Below are positions 1 through 7,202 of a stretch of 7,852 nucleotides of DNA, piece by piece (position 1 is the stretch's first letter; the number at the start of each line of letters is the position of its first letter). The notes below the pieces were generated by a model, which was given only the letters and a program-made list of their open reading frames with translations, had not been told where the DNA came from and made no database searches. A program made the position numbers and the translations under genes. Origin of the DNA: CAYLLT01 sp964591605 (GTDB lineage Bacteria > Planctomycetota > Phycisphaerae > UBA1845 > PWPN01); the NCBI GenBank assembly GCA_964591605.1, contig CAZQEN010000352.1:1-7852 (forward strand), written 5' to 3'.

Positions 1-972
1 CGAATCGATCGGCAGCCCCATGGCATAGAACGCGCGGGCGGCGGGCCAGTCCAGGTTCGGGTGAATGTGCTTCTCGGTGGTCATGATCCCCGCGACGATG
101 TCGGCGATCTCGTTGAACCTGCCCAGGCCTCTGCTCTCGGCCAGGCGGCGTGCGGCGGCTTCGAGGATCCTGGCCCGGTGATCGCCGTGCTTGTAGACGC
201 GGTGGCCGAAGCCCATGAGCTTGCGCCTGGAGGCGAAGGCCTCGCGAATGAACGATTCCGCACGGGCGGGGGAGCCGATCTCGATGAGCATCTCCATCGC
301 CGCCTCGTTGGCGCCGCCGTGGAGCGGTCCCTTGAGGGCTCCGATCGCCCCGGTGACGCCGCCGTAGAGGTCGGAGAGGGTGGAGACGATGACGCGGGCG
401 GCGAAGGTGGACGCGTTGAACTCGTGTTCGGCGTAGAGGACGAGGGCCAGGTCCATGACGCGGACGGCGTCGGCCTGGGGCTCGTGGCCGGTGAGCAGGA
501 GGAGCAGATTGTGGGCATGGCCGGCTTCAGGGCGGGGCGTGGCCATGCCGTGCGGGTCGCGCCGCGCGAGGTGGAGGCCCAGGACCGCCGGAATCTGGCC
601 CAGCAGCCGCTCGGCCCGGCGCACGTTGGCGGCCGGAGAAGAGTCGGGTCCGTCGGGGTCGTGGTGGGCGAGCACCGAGACGGCGGTGCGCAGCACGTCC
701 ATGAGCGGAGCGCTCAGGGGGAGCTGTTCGAGTGTGCGAATGACCTCCGGTTGGAGGTGCATGGCCCGCGTGACGCGGGCCCGCAGCGCCTCCATCTGCG
801 CGCGGGAGGGCAGCTCGCCGTGAAGCAGAAGGTGGGCGACCTCCTCATAGCGGCAGTGCTCGGCCAGGTCGGCGATCTCGTAGCCGCGATACCGCAGGCC
901 GGTCTGGGTGACCTCGCTGACCGCCGTGGAACCGGCAATGATGTCCGCCAAGCCGCCGCCTGCGTGGGCCAT
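1..972 (-). CDS. gltA: Citrate synthase, 3' end cut off by window edge
   Basis: Condenses acetyl-CoA with oxaloacetate to give citrate, the entry step of the TCA cycle, in the cytosol. The first 324 codons are visible. The N-terminus has the short-type citrate synthase pattern (GGLADIIAGSTAV, then LRYRGYEIADLAE). All three catalytic residues are present: His218 in GPLHGGANEA, His257 in GFGHRVYKHGD and Asp308 in HPNLDWPAA. EHEFNASTFAAR (residues 182-193) is another family hallmark. Short-type enzymes are about 370-390 residues, so roughly 50-60 C-terminal residues are missing. The ATG at 972 is chosen because homology begins right after it; a weak AGGTG lies just upstream. The gene follows the large repeat-protein gene on the same strand after 103 bp, with a promoter-like TACAAT in the gap. 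A 2-methylcitrate synthase in the same family cannot be fully excluded without the C-terminus. Confidence 0.95.
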   Translation of the reverse strand, partial: MAHAGGGLADIIAGSTAVSEVTQTGLRYRGYEIADLAEHCRYEEVAHLLLHGELPSRAQMEALRARVTRAMHLQPEVIRTLEQLPLSAPLMDVLRTAVSVLAHHDPDGPDSSPAANVRRAERLLGQIPAVLGLHLARRDPHGMATPRPEAGHAHNLLLLLTGHEPQADAVRVMDLALVLYAEHEFNASTFAARVIVSTLSDLYGGVTGAIGALKGPLHGGANEAAMEMLIEIGSPARAESFIREAFASRRKLMGFGHRVYKHGDHRARILEAAARRLAESRGLGRFNEIADIVAGIMTTEKHIHPNLDWPAARAFYAMGLPIDS

Positions 973-1033
973 GGTGCACCTGACCGCGAATGGAACGCCC
1001 CGTGAGTCCTCTCCGGCCGAGACGGGAGGAGGG

Positions 1034-1050
1034 GTACAGCCGGATTGTAC
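1034..1050. promoter_or_regulatory. Dyad GTACA-N7-TGTAC overlapping a -10-like box upstream of gltA
   Basis: On the minus strand TACAAT (1049-1044) resembles a sigma-70 -10 box and lies about 70 nt before the citrate synthase ATG. It is embedded in a 5+7+5 bp dyad, GTACA-N7-TGTAC. The -35 position is poor (TCGGAA at 17-bp spacing). This may be a promoter with an overlapping operator, but arms of only 5 bp can arise by chance. Confidence 0.3.
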
Positions 1051-1075
1051 ACGCGGGCGGGGCGGATTCCGAGCT

Positions 1076-4000
1076 TCAGCGCGGGGGGAGGGGCTCGAAG
1101 ATCACCTTGGCGCCGAGCAGTTTCATCGGTTTTCCCTCAACGGGGACCTGGCTTTCGGGAATGGCGATCTCGCCGCTCCAGGTGCCGAGCTGGTCGTATT
1201 TGAGGTCACACTCGCGCGGTTCGTTGAGCGGGGTGAGGTCGATTGTGTTGACGACCGGATCGCGGGCGGCGTCGGGCGCGCTGAGGGCAGCCCGCAGCAG
1301 CATGGCGGCGTTGACTTTCATCCCGCTCGGCCCGCCGCCGCCCCCCGGCGTGGCCGTCGAGCTGACGGTGATGTCGTTGCCATCCACGACGACGCGTGCG
1401 GTGTTTCCGCTGGGCTGCAGCATGGCGTTGACGGCGGCCAGAGGCATGTTCGATCGCGGAGCGGGCGGTGCGGCCGGCTGGCTCTCGGGGGGAGAGGGCG
1501 GGGTAGGCGGCGCGAGGGGCGCCGCGGAGGCGGCCGACGGGTCGAGCGGCTTGAGATCGACATACACCATCGCCATATACGCCCCCGAGGGCTTGTTCTG
1601 CCGCTTCTGTTCGAGTTCGCTGAGCCGCTGTTCGCGCTGGGAGCGATCGGCATTCGCTTTGAACTCCGCGGCGTCGCTGGTGGGGAACATGGCGAGCGAG
1701 ACAAGGAGATCCGTGGCGGTCAGGGCCACCTGCTCGTTGGTGCTCATGCTCAATTCCATGAGCTGCCGGGCCTCAACACCCTGCTTGATTCCGAGATTGA
1801 ACCGCCAGCGGCGCCTGGGATCGAGGCGGTTCCGGCAGATCGCCAGGCTGGAGACGGCGCTCTGCAGGACCTCGGGATCCTGGTGCGTGAGGCGGGCGGC
1901 CAGGAAGGCGGGCAGGGCTTCCCGTTCGGGGAGATCCTTCTCCCGGATCAGCGCCTCGATGAGCTTCTTGAGCCGCTTGGGGTCTGCCTGGGCCATGCGT
2001 TCAGAGAGAAGGCCGATCCGCCCGGCCTGGACGAGGATCACCGCGGCCATCTGGGCGGTGCGCTCATCGGCGCCGGAGGCGGCGAGATTGGCCAGGACGG
2101 CCTCGAACGCGGCGCCGGTTTTCGTGATCGAGCCCGAGCGGTCCCGTTTGAGCGGCGCTTCATAGGGCAGCCGCTTGAACTGGCCCAGGGCCAGGTCGAG
2201 CAGGGCTTTGCGAACGCCTGCCTCCTTCTGCTGGGAGCCGGCGAGCAGTTCGAGACTCTGGCGGAACTTGTCCGCCGAGGAGACGGCGGTCAGGTCGGAT
2301 CGACCGAGCAACTCGAGCAGGAGCTGGATACCCTGGGGGGAGGACTGCATGTTCAGGGCGGCCAGCAGGGGGTCGTCTTCGCGGGTGATAACCAGGGAGA
2401 TGGGACCGACCGCCTGCAGGAGCCGCACGGCGGCGGCCGGATCGGCCTTGACGAGCAGGGCGCGGAGGACGGCGGCTTTGAGTTCGGCGTTCTCGATCCG
2501 GCCGATGTGGGCGGCCACGTCATCGCGGGCGGTGCCGGTGGCCTTCGAGAGGGCGTCGACGCTCTCGCGCGAGCCGTCGGCGAGCAGCAGCGTGATGGCC
2601 TGCCGCCGCACCTGGGGATCCGTGTGGGCCAGGCAGGCGGCCGTCGCAGCGAAGAGGGCCGGCGGAGCGGCCGAGGGCGGCAGGTTGCCCCAGGCCGAGT
2701 CGGCGGCGGCGGGAGGAGGCGGCTGAGTCGGCTGGCCGGGATCATCGAGCGGCTTGGGCTGGGCGAGGACCTGCTTGATCGTCTCGAGCATTCCCAGAAT
2801 GACGGCCGGCTGAGGGAACGTGCGGATCTGCTGCAGGAGGGGTTCGGGAGGCGGCTCGGTGCGGCGCAGGACGGCGTCGAATGCGGTCTGGCGCGTCGGG
2901 CCGTCGGGATGGGCCATCGCGGCGAGCATGGCCCGGTCGATCTGTTCGACCGCGGCGGGATTCGCGGAGGCGAAACCTTGCTGGGAGGGGTCTGTCCCTC
3001 CGAAACGAAGCGTGGCGAGTTTGGCGACGGCCCCCGCAGCGATCGGTCCCTCTCTGGCCTGCGTGGCGCTCAGGAGGGTCATCAGTTCCGCCGCCCGCTG
3101 AGCCGGGGGGGTGTCCTTCGAGAGGCCGCCGACGGCCTGGAGGAAGGAGGCCTGAACGGTCAGCGGCTCCGAACCGCGCAGCTCGAGCGTGAGCGATTTG
3201 AAGGCCAGGGGCGCCTCGATCAGGAATGCGCCGAAGCCCGGGGATTCGCGGGTCTCTCTGCCGCCCGCTCGGACGCCCGGCGTGGCAGACACCCGCGGGG
3301 CAGGGGGCGTGCGGGGCCCGCGCGGCTCTCCGGGAACGCGAGGCTGGGGTCTGGCGATGGGCGGCGTGGTGTTATAGCAGGCCAGTTCGTAGCCGCTCTT
3401 GTCGGGCTTCTGCACGACCTGCAGCCGCTCCCAGAGCGGCTCTGACGGCTCGGGCCAACTGAGTTTGGGCAGGGCGGTCGTCCGGGGCGACCCGGTGGCG
3501 CCGCTCAGGGCGGCGTCGGTTTTCAGCAGGGCAATCCCGCGAAGCCGGCAGAGTTTACCCTCATCGGTCGCGACCTTGGCCAGCGTACCCATGGTGATGT
3601 TCAGTTTCGGGTCTGTTGTGTTGTACGCGAACGGAATGATCACGAACTGGTTGTTCCGCTGGATCATGATGTCGACGGTCTGGTCCTGGATCGACGGGAC
3701 CAGCAGGGGCTGTGAGAGGCCCAGGGTGAAGTCGAAGCGGATCGGGCCGCCGGAGCCGAGGTTCCACTGTTTGGCGAGTTCCCTGGCCTCGGGGAGCTCT
3801 TTGTCGATGGCGAGGGCTTTGGTGAGCATCTGGGCGGCCTCGCCGGTGAAGCCGGCGTCGTAGAGCCATCTGGCCAGCTTCACCCGTGCGGCGGCGTCGT
3901 TGCGGGGCAACTTCTGCTCGGCGAGCTGGGCACGGTGGGTGAACCAGAACTCGTTCCAGGTCCGTGGGGATTGAGGCTTGGGATCGAGCAGGAGGTCAGG

Positions 4001-4246
4001 CTGGAGCTGGATGGCCTTCTGAACCGCGGCGGCGGCGGCCGGGAATGCCCGCTGGAGGGAATAGCCCTTGGCCAACTCCAGCAGCAGCTCCGGTGTGGTT
4101 GCGGCAAGGATGTCCGCCTTCTGCTGGGCGGAGACGGTTGTCTCTGCGGCGGTGCCGGAAGGCGGCTCCTGGGCGGACAGCCGCGGGCACAGGGCCAGCA
4201 GCGATAAAAAGATCCACATCCAGCTCCCAGGTATTGACCAGCGCAT
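1076..4246 (-). CDS. Large exported protein with TPR and HEAT-like repeats, function unknown
   Basis: A 1056-residue protein I cannot assign to a named family. Residues 1-25 form a Sec signal peptide (Arg2, hydrophobic WMWIFLSLLALC, likely cleavage after LSA), so it is probably exported. About 51-84 and 117-150 are TPR-like helical hairpins. About 168-294 look like a beta-rich domain (IRFDFTLGLSQPLLVP, FVIIPFAYNTTDP). A proline/arginine-rich linker spans 295-330. About 433-860 are alpha-solenoid helices with HEAT-like units (LAHTDPQVRRQAITLL at 539-554; LTHQDPEVLQSAVSSL at 786-801), interrupted by a proline-rich linker at 496-528. A charged stretch (866-885) and a proline/alanine-rich stretch (904-931) precede a C-terminal region with a Gly5 run (968-972). 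The reading frame stays open upstream into nadK, but the ATG at 4246 is preceded by GGAG with a 6-nt spacer and begins the signal peptide, so it is preferred. A scaffold or protein-binding role is only inference from the fold. Confidence 0.9.
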   Translation of the reverse strand: MRWSIPGSWMWIFLSLLALCPRLSAQEPPSGTAAETTVSAQQKADILAATTPELLLELAKGYSLQRAFPAAAAAVQKAIQLQPDLLLDPKPQSPRTWNEFWFTHRAQLAEQKLPRNDAAARVKLARWLYDAGFTGEAAQMLTKALAIDKELPEARELAKQWNLGSGGPIRFDFTLGLSQPLLVPSIQDQTVDIMIQRNNQFVIIPFAYNTTDPKLNITMGTLAKVATDEGKLCRLRGIALLKTDAALSGATGSPRTTALPKLSWPEPSEPLWERLQVVQKPDKSGYELACYNTTPPIARPQPRVPGEPRGPRTPPAPRVSATPGVRAGGRETRESPGFGAFLIEAPLAFKSLTLELRGSEPLTVQASFLQAVGGLSKDTPPAQRAAELMTLLSATQAREGPIAAGAVAKLATLRFGGTDPSQQGFASANPAAVEQIDRAMLAAMAHPDGPTRQTAFDAVLRRTEPPPEPLLQQIRTFPQPAVILGMLETIKQVLAQPKPLDDPGQPTQPPPPAAADSAWGNLPPSAAPPALFAATAACLAHTDPQVRRQAITLLLADGSRESVDALSKATGTARDDVAAHIGRIENAELKAAVLRALLVKADPAAAVRLLQAVGPISLVITREDDPLLAALNMQSSPQGIQLLLELLGRSDLTAVSSADKFRQSLELLAGSQQKEAGVRKALLDLALGQFKRLPYEAPLKRDRSGSITKTGAAFEAVLANLAASGADERTAQMAAVILVQAGRIGLLSERMAQADPKRLKKLIEALIREKDLPEREALPAFLAARLTHQDPEVLQSAVSSLAICRNRLDPRRRWRFNLGIKQGVEARQLMELSMSTNEQVALTATDLLVSLAMFPTSDAAEFKANADRSQREQRLSELEQKRQNKPSGAYMAMVYVDLKPLDPSAASAAPLAPPTPPSPPESQPAAPPAPRSNMPLAAVNAMLQPSGNTARVVVDGNDITVSSTATPGGGGGPSGMKVNAAMLLRAALSAPDAARDPVVNTIDLTPLNEPRECDLKYDQLGTWSGEIAIPESQVPVEGKPMKLLGAKVIFEPLPPR

Positions 4247-4426
4247 GATCAGCTCCGCTTGTTGTCCGCTGCTCTCGGCGGGGTTCACCACGTGCCGGCA
4301 TTGTAATCGCGCGGGGGGGCAGGCGGTAGGACCCGGGTGATGGGGCGGTGATGGCCCGGGCGGCTCATGGCGGTGCGGCTTGCAGGCTCGGCTGACTTGG
4401 CGGAAGATGCCCCGGCAAGAGGTCAC
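4247..4426. promoter_or_regulatory. Divergent intergenic region between the repeat-protein gene and nadK
   Basis: These 180 bp separate two divergent start codons and must hold the 5' signals of both genes. For the minus-strand gene, TACAAT (4305-4300) lies 54 nt before its ATG and is the best -10-like box; the hexamer at the -35 position is poor (CTACCG). For nadK I see no convincing sigma-70 promoter, only the Shine-Dalgarno-like AGAGG just before the ATG at 4427. A CACGTG at 4289-4294 and a run of seven G at 4313-4319 are present, both compatible with chance. Confidence 0.4.
4300..4305 (-). promoter_or_regulatory. Putative -10 box (TACAAT) of the repeat-protein gene
   Basis: The minus strand reads TACAAT, five of six matches to the sigma-70 -10 consensus, in a GC-rich background 54 nt upstream of the ATG at 4246. 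Its flanks (CGCG, two bases, TACAAT, then GCCGGC) closely resemble the TACAAT before citrate synthase. The -35 box is not recognisable. Confidence 0.35.
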
Positions 4427-5257
4427 ATGAAGCCGCCACGGGTGGTCATCGTTCGCAATCCGGCCAAGCCCGATGCCGAGGCCAAGCTGGCATCGCTCGT
4501 GGAGAGTCTGCGATCTCATGCCAGCGTTGCGGCGACCGGGGTGGTATCCGAGACGGCACAGTTGACGGCCGATCGGCCGGATCGGATCGTCGTGCTCGGC
4601 GGCGACGGAACGATTCTCGCCGTGGCCCGGGCTCTGGGCGACCGGCAGGTGCCGATCATCGGGGTCAATTTCGGGAAACTCGGTTTCCTGGCGGAATTCA
4701 GCGTCGAGGATGTGGAGCAGCAACTCGACGCGATCCTGCGCGACGAACGGCTGATCGGCCGGCGCATGATGATCGAGGCGCGGATCGAATCACCGGACGG
4801 CGCGAGCTCGCAGGTGATCGCGGTCAACGACTTTGTGCTGCATGGGGGCCCGCCGTACCGGATGATCGACCTGTCGATCACCGTGGACGGGGCCCTTCTG
4901 ACGGAGCTCAGCGGCGACGGGCTGATCGTCGCCACGCCGTGCGGCTCGACGGCGCACAACATGTCGGCCGGCGGCCCGATCGTGCAGCCCGAGGTGCCGG
5001 CCATCATCGTCACGCCGATTTCTCCGCATTCCCTGACCCACAAGCCGCTGGTGGTTGCGGGGCACTCGCGGATCGAAGTGAGCGCGCGGCGGGTGAACCC
5101 CGGGACGACCATGGTCGTCGATGGCCAGCAGACGTTCCCACTGGCGGAGGGGACCGTCCTGTCGGTCCATCGTTTTCCGCATGATTTTCAGCTCGTGCAC
5201 AACCCCGCCCAACCGCGATGGTACACACTCACCAAGAAGCTGCGGTGGGGGCAATAG
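4427..5257 (+). CDS. nadK: NAD kinase
   Basis: Phosphorylates NAD+ to NADP+ with ATP (or polyphosphate in some bacteria); it is the only route to NADP in most cells and is cytosolic. The 276-residue length is normal for the bacterial family. The nucleotide-binding GGDGT motif is at 58-62, with Asp60 the expected catalytic residue. IIGVNFGKLGFLAEF (77-91), the NDF motif (134-136), RMIDLSITVDG (145-155), DGLIVATPCGSTAH (164-177), SAGGPIV (180-186) and TPISPHSLTHKPLV (196-209) follow in family order. The C-terminus ends KKLRWGQ, as often seen. The frame is open 20 codons further upstream to an ATG at 4367, but that has no ribosome site; the ATG at 4427 has AGAGG four bases before it and matches the usual MKxxxVVIVRNP start. 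The gene stands alone, divergent from the repeat-protein gene and convergent with the next one. Confidence 0.97.
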   Translation: MKPPRVVIVRNPAKPDAEAKLASLVESLRSHASVAATGVVSETAQLTADRPDRIVVLGGDGTILAVARALGDRQVPIIGVNFGKLGFLAEFSVEDVEQQLDAILRDERLIGRRMMIEARIESPDGASSQVIAVNDFVLHGGPPYRMIDLSITVDGALLTELSGDGLIVATPCGSTAHNMSAGGPIVQPEVPAIIVTPISPHSLTHKPLVVAGHSRIEVSARRVNPGTTMVVDGQQTFPLAEGTVLSVHRFPHDFQLVHNPAQPRWYTLTKKLRWGQ

Positions 5258-5265
5258 GCCCCAGA

Positions 5266-5300
5266 GAAAGTCGAAAATCGAAAGTCGAAAGTCGAAAGAG
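5266..5300 (+). repeat. Left arm of inverted repeat: five tandem GAAAGTC-type heptamers
   Basis: This 35-bp arm is exactly five 7-bp units: GAAAGTC, GAAAATC, GAAAGTC, GAAAGTC, GAAAGAG. It begins 8 bp after the nadK stop codon. It is the reverse complement of the arm at 5385-5419 with three mismatches in 35. A/G-rich tracts of this kind are, from memory, common between genes in some planctomycete-type genomes. The two arms could pair in RNA or DNA across an 84-bp loop, but no T-run follows, so it is not a standard intrinsic terminator. Confidence 0.9.
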
Positions 5301-5322
5301 AAACGCGGGGCAAGCTCGAATT

Positions 5323-5334
5323 ATCTCGCGAGAT
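5323..5334. repeat. 12-bp perfect palindrome in the loop between the heptamer arms
   Basis: ATCTCGCGAGAT is its own reverse complement. It lies within the 84-bp spacer (5301-5384), 22 bp after the left arm and 50 bp before the right one. It may be a protein-binding site or part of a folded structure; nothing more can be said from one copy. Confidence 0.5.
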
Positions 5335-5384
5335 GACAGTTGGCGCAGCGTCGGCAAAAGACCGGCCGTGGCGCGGCAGATTCC

Positions 5385-5419
5385 CACTTTCGACTTTTGA
5401 CTTTCGATTTTCGAATTTC
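5385..5419 (-). repeat. Right arm of inverted repeat: five GAAAGTC-type heptamers, minus strand
   Basis: Read on the minus strand this arm is GAAATTC, GAAAATC, GAAAGTC, AAAAGTC, GAAAGTG in the 3'-to-5' neighbourhood of the six-hairpin gene; it starts 2 bp after that gene's stop codon. It matches the left arm unit by unit, including the variant second unit GAAAATC, which suggests the two arms arose as copies of one array rather than independently. Together with the left arm it nearly fills the gap between convergent genes. Confidence 0.9.
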
Positions 5420-5421
5420 GG

Positions 5422-6489
5422 TCAGCCGATGACCATCTGTGGGTATTCGCCCATTTCGACGGGCGCGGGATCGGAGAGGTTTGCCTGGGCGAGCAGATAG
5501 GCCAGGGTGGCGGGGGCCCCCTGGTTGCGGTCGAGGCCGTCGGCGCGGAGGGCGTCGCAGCAGCCGCCGGTGTGCGGGTCGATGAGGCTCAGACGAAGAG
5601 TGTTCGCGCCCGTGAACCAGGCGGCCGCCTCCAGGGTGTAATCACGATAGGCCGGATTCCCGCTGATTCGCTCGGCGGTGCGACAGAGTTCGAGGACGTC
5701 GGCGACTTCCGACGGGGTCTGATCGAACTGGGCTTTCGCGCCGTGACGGTGCCAGCCGCCGCGGCTCCCGACGGGCGTCACCTCTTCATGCCTGAAGAGA
5801 TGCTCCAGGACGAACGTGGTGGTGATCCGGGCGATGCCGGTATAGCGCTTCTCATCGAGCATGACCCCCGCGTGCCAGAGTCCGGCGGGGATGCACGCGG
5901 CGCCCGGCTTCCAGGAGGGCTCGAACCACTCCCAGGCGCTCGTTCGGGTGGCATAGTAGCAGTCTTCGAGCAGCCAGCGGGCGAGCCGGGCCGCCCGGTC
6001 GAGGTCACGGCCGGGGTCGGCGCAGCGGAGCGTGCTCAGGGCGGTGAGCCAGTTGGCAGCGCTGATGGGCGTGCGAGCCGAATCGCTGCAGGGCAGCAGG
6101 CGTGCCCACCACTCGGCGGCGGAGAGGCGCAGACGGATGGGCAGCTCGGAGACGATGACGGCGGCCAGCGCACGGGCCAGGCGCGACTGCACGAGCGCAT
6201 TATCCGCGTTCTCATGCCACATTCCGCCCGCATCGCATCCGTGGCGAACGCAGCCGTCCTCGCGGCGGGCGCGGGTCAGGAATCCGAAATAAACACCCGC
6301 CAACTGATGCAGCACGTCGGCGGACACGGTGTCGCTCGCCATCGCGCAGAGGCGCAGGGCGTCGGCGTTGTCGATGGTGTCATAGCCGCAGGAGCGGTCC
6401 GGGCAGTCGAGGATGGCGGCGTGAATCAGGCCTCGGGGGTCGGTCAGGCGACGCAACTGATCGAGGCGGGGAGAACTGGCAGCCATCAT
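5422..6489 (-). CDS. Six-hairpin (alpha/alpha toroid) glycosidase-like protein
   Basis: A 355-residue predicted cytosolic protein without signal peptide. It resembles a family of (alpha/alpha)6-type proteins often annotated as hypothetical or as glycosyltransferase-associated, usually encoded beside glycosyltransferases and GH130 mannoside phosphorylases. Landmarks are DRSCGYDTIDNADALRL (31-47; the family usually has GYCTDDNARAL), WEWFEPSW (186-193), AKAQFDQTPSEVADVLEL (251-268; family FDQQPxEA), DPHTGGCCDAL (304-314; family DPxTGGCxDGL) and NQGAPATLAYLLA (322-334; family NQGAESTLAFLL). The catalytic activity of the family is not firmly known to me. The ATG at 6489 is chosen because a GAGGAG ribosome site lies 10 nt upstream; an in-frame GTG at 6507 would overlap that site, and the next ATG (6486) is also possible. 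No glycosyltransferase or GH130 gene is in the window, so the usual partners are absent nearby. Confidence 0.85.
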   Translation of the reverse strand: MMAASSPRLDQLRRLTDPRGLIHAAILDCPDRSCGYDTIDNADALRLCAMASDTVSADVLHQLAGVYFGFLTRARREDGCVRHGCDAGGMWHENADNALVQSRLARALAAVIVSELPIRLRLSAAEWWARLLPCSDSARTPISAANWLTALSTLRCADPGRDLDRAARLARWLLEDCYYATRTSAWEWFEPSWKPGAACIPAGLWHAGVMLDEKRYTGIARITTTFVLEHLFRHEEVTPVGSRGGWHRHGAKAQFDQTPSEVADVLELCRTAERISGNPAYRDYTLEAAAWFTGANTLRLSLIDPHTGGCCDALRADGLDRNQGAPATLAYLLAQANLSDPAPVEMGEYPQMVIG

Positions 6490-7025
6490 GGGTGTGAGAC
6501 TCCTCACGATCTGGATTTCGCTTCGTCTGGCGGCCCCGATGGGCCGGCCGTCGTGGTATCACAGGGGCAGGGCCGGTTTGCGTGACGTGTGCGGCCACGG
6601 CCGGGCGTCCTCTTCATAGTTGTCGGAGCGTGGATGGGAAATGTTTATTTATTGGTCGTGAAATCCAGGGTAAACCGGCTTGAACGAGTTGATGCGGCGT
6701 CCGATAGGGGTGGAGGGGCGGCAGGGCGATCCGGGCCGGCGGGGCACGGGCGCCCACTCGCTGCGGAGCGGACATGAGCGAAGGGCCGGATCGCGACGTC
6801 TCGCCACCCAGCCCCGGCGCTCTCTCCCCTTATGATTGGGCCGGGCGTTCTCCCCAGATACGCCGGCCGAGCAGTCTTCTCAGGCGGGACCTCACGCCGC
6901 CTCCTGAAACAAACAACACCACAACACATCATGCCCCGCAGCGGCTGGTGCCCAGGCGTGATCAGCGCCTCGCACGCGGTGCTCGAAGCCACCGGCAGTG
7001 CACGCTCGAACCGTAAGATATAACC

Positions 7026-7046
7026 GCCCAAGGGCAAGTTTTTTTT
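7026..7046 (+). terminator. Weak terminator-like hairpin with T8 tract
   Basis: GCCC-AA-GGGC followed after AAG by eight T on the plus strand. The stem is only 3-4 bp with a very tight loop, so it would be a poor intrinsic terminator, and there is no clear plus-strand gene upstream. The T8 run is nevertheless striking in this GC-rich background. Confidence 0.2.
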
Positions 7047-7202
7047 CTGCGAGCGGCGTTCAACAAGCGCAGCAACCTGTTCGTGTACAATGATTTACGG
7101 GTCAAGTGGCTTTTCGGGAAAACCGGGGGGGCGCGGACGGGCGCGGGGCGGGCGCCGGAAGGGAGGACGGTGGATCTGACGCGGGAGAGGCGCGCGGGGG
7201 AG

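Noticed and set aside
61..1005. 314-codon plus-strand ORF over citrate synthase
   Set aside because: It is antisense to an unmistakable citrate synthase with all three catalytic residues and has no motif of its own.
908..3445. 845-codon plus-strand ORF opposite the repeat-protein gene
   Set aside because: It is antisense to genes with a clear signal peptide, ribosome site and repeat domains (and to the start of citrate synthase). Its protein is a low-complexity Gly/Arg/Glu-rich string with no family motif, as expected from GC-rich codon usage on the other strand.
4247..4723. N-terminal extension of the repeat protein by 159 codons, overlapping nadK
   Set aside because: The extension would be antisense to nadK, bury the signal peptide inside the protein and ignore the ribosome site at 4246.
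5218..5400. Short plus-strand ORFs reading through the heptamer arrays
   Set aside because: Their Ser-Arg-Lys-rich peptides are just the translation of the repeats and overlap the nadK end without their own start signals.
5266..5419. Heptamer arrays as a CRISPR array or a transposon end
   Set aside because: The units are 7 bp with no spacers, so this is not CRISPR. No transposase gene and no flanking direct repeat are seen.
6669..6706. Possible sigma-28 promoter: TAAA box plus CCGATA on the plus strand
   Set aside because: The two boxes are about 20 bp apart rather than the usual 11 or so, and no flagellar gene follows.
6774..7016. 80-codon plus-strand ORF with GGAG before its ATG and a T8 tract after its stop
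   Set aside because: The signals are suggestive, but GC at the third codon position (53 of 80) is no higher than at the first (57 of 80), unlike the real genes here, and the protein is Pro/Arg/Ser-rich with no recognised domain.
6645..7037. 130-codon minus-strand ORF in the long gap
   Set aside because: No ribosome site precedes its start, no motif is recognisable, and it crosses the A/C-only tract, giving an odd composition.
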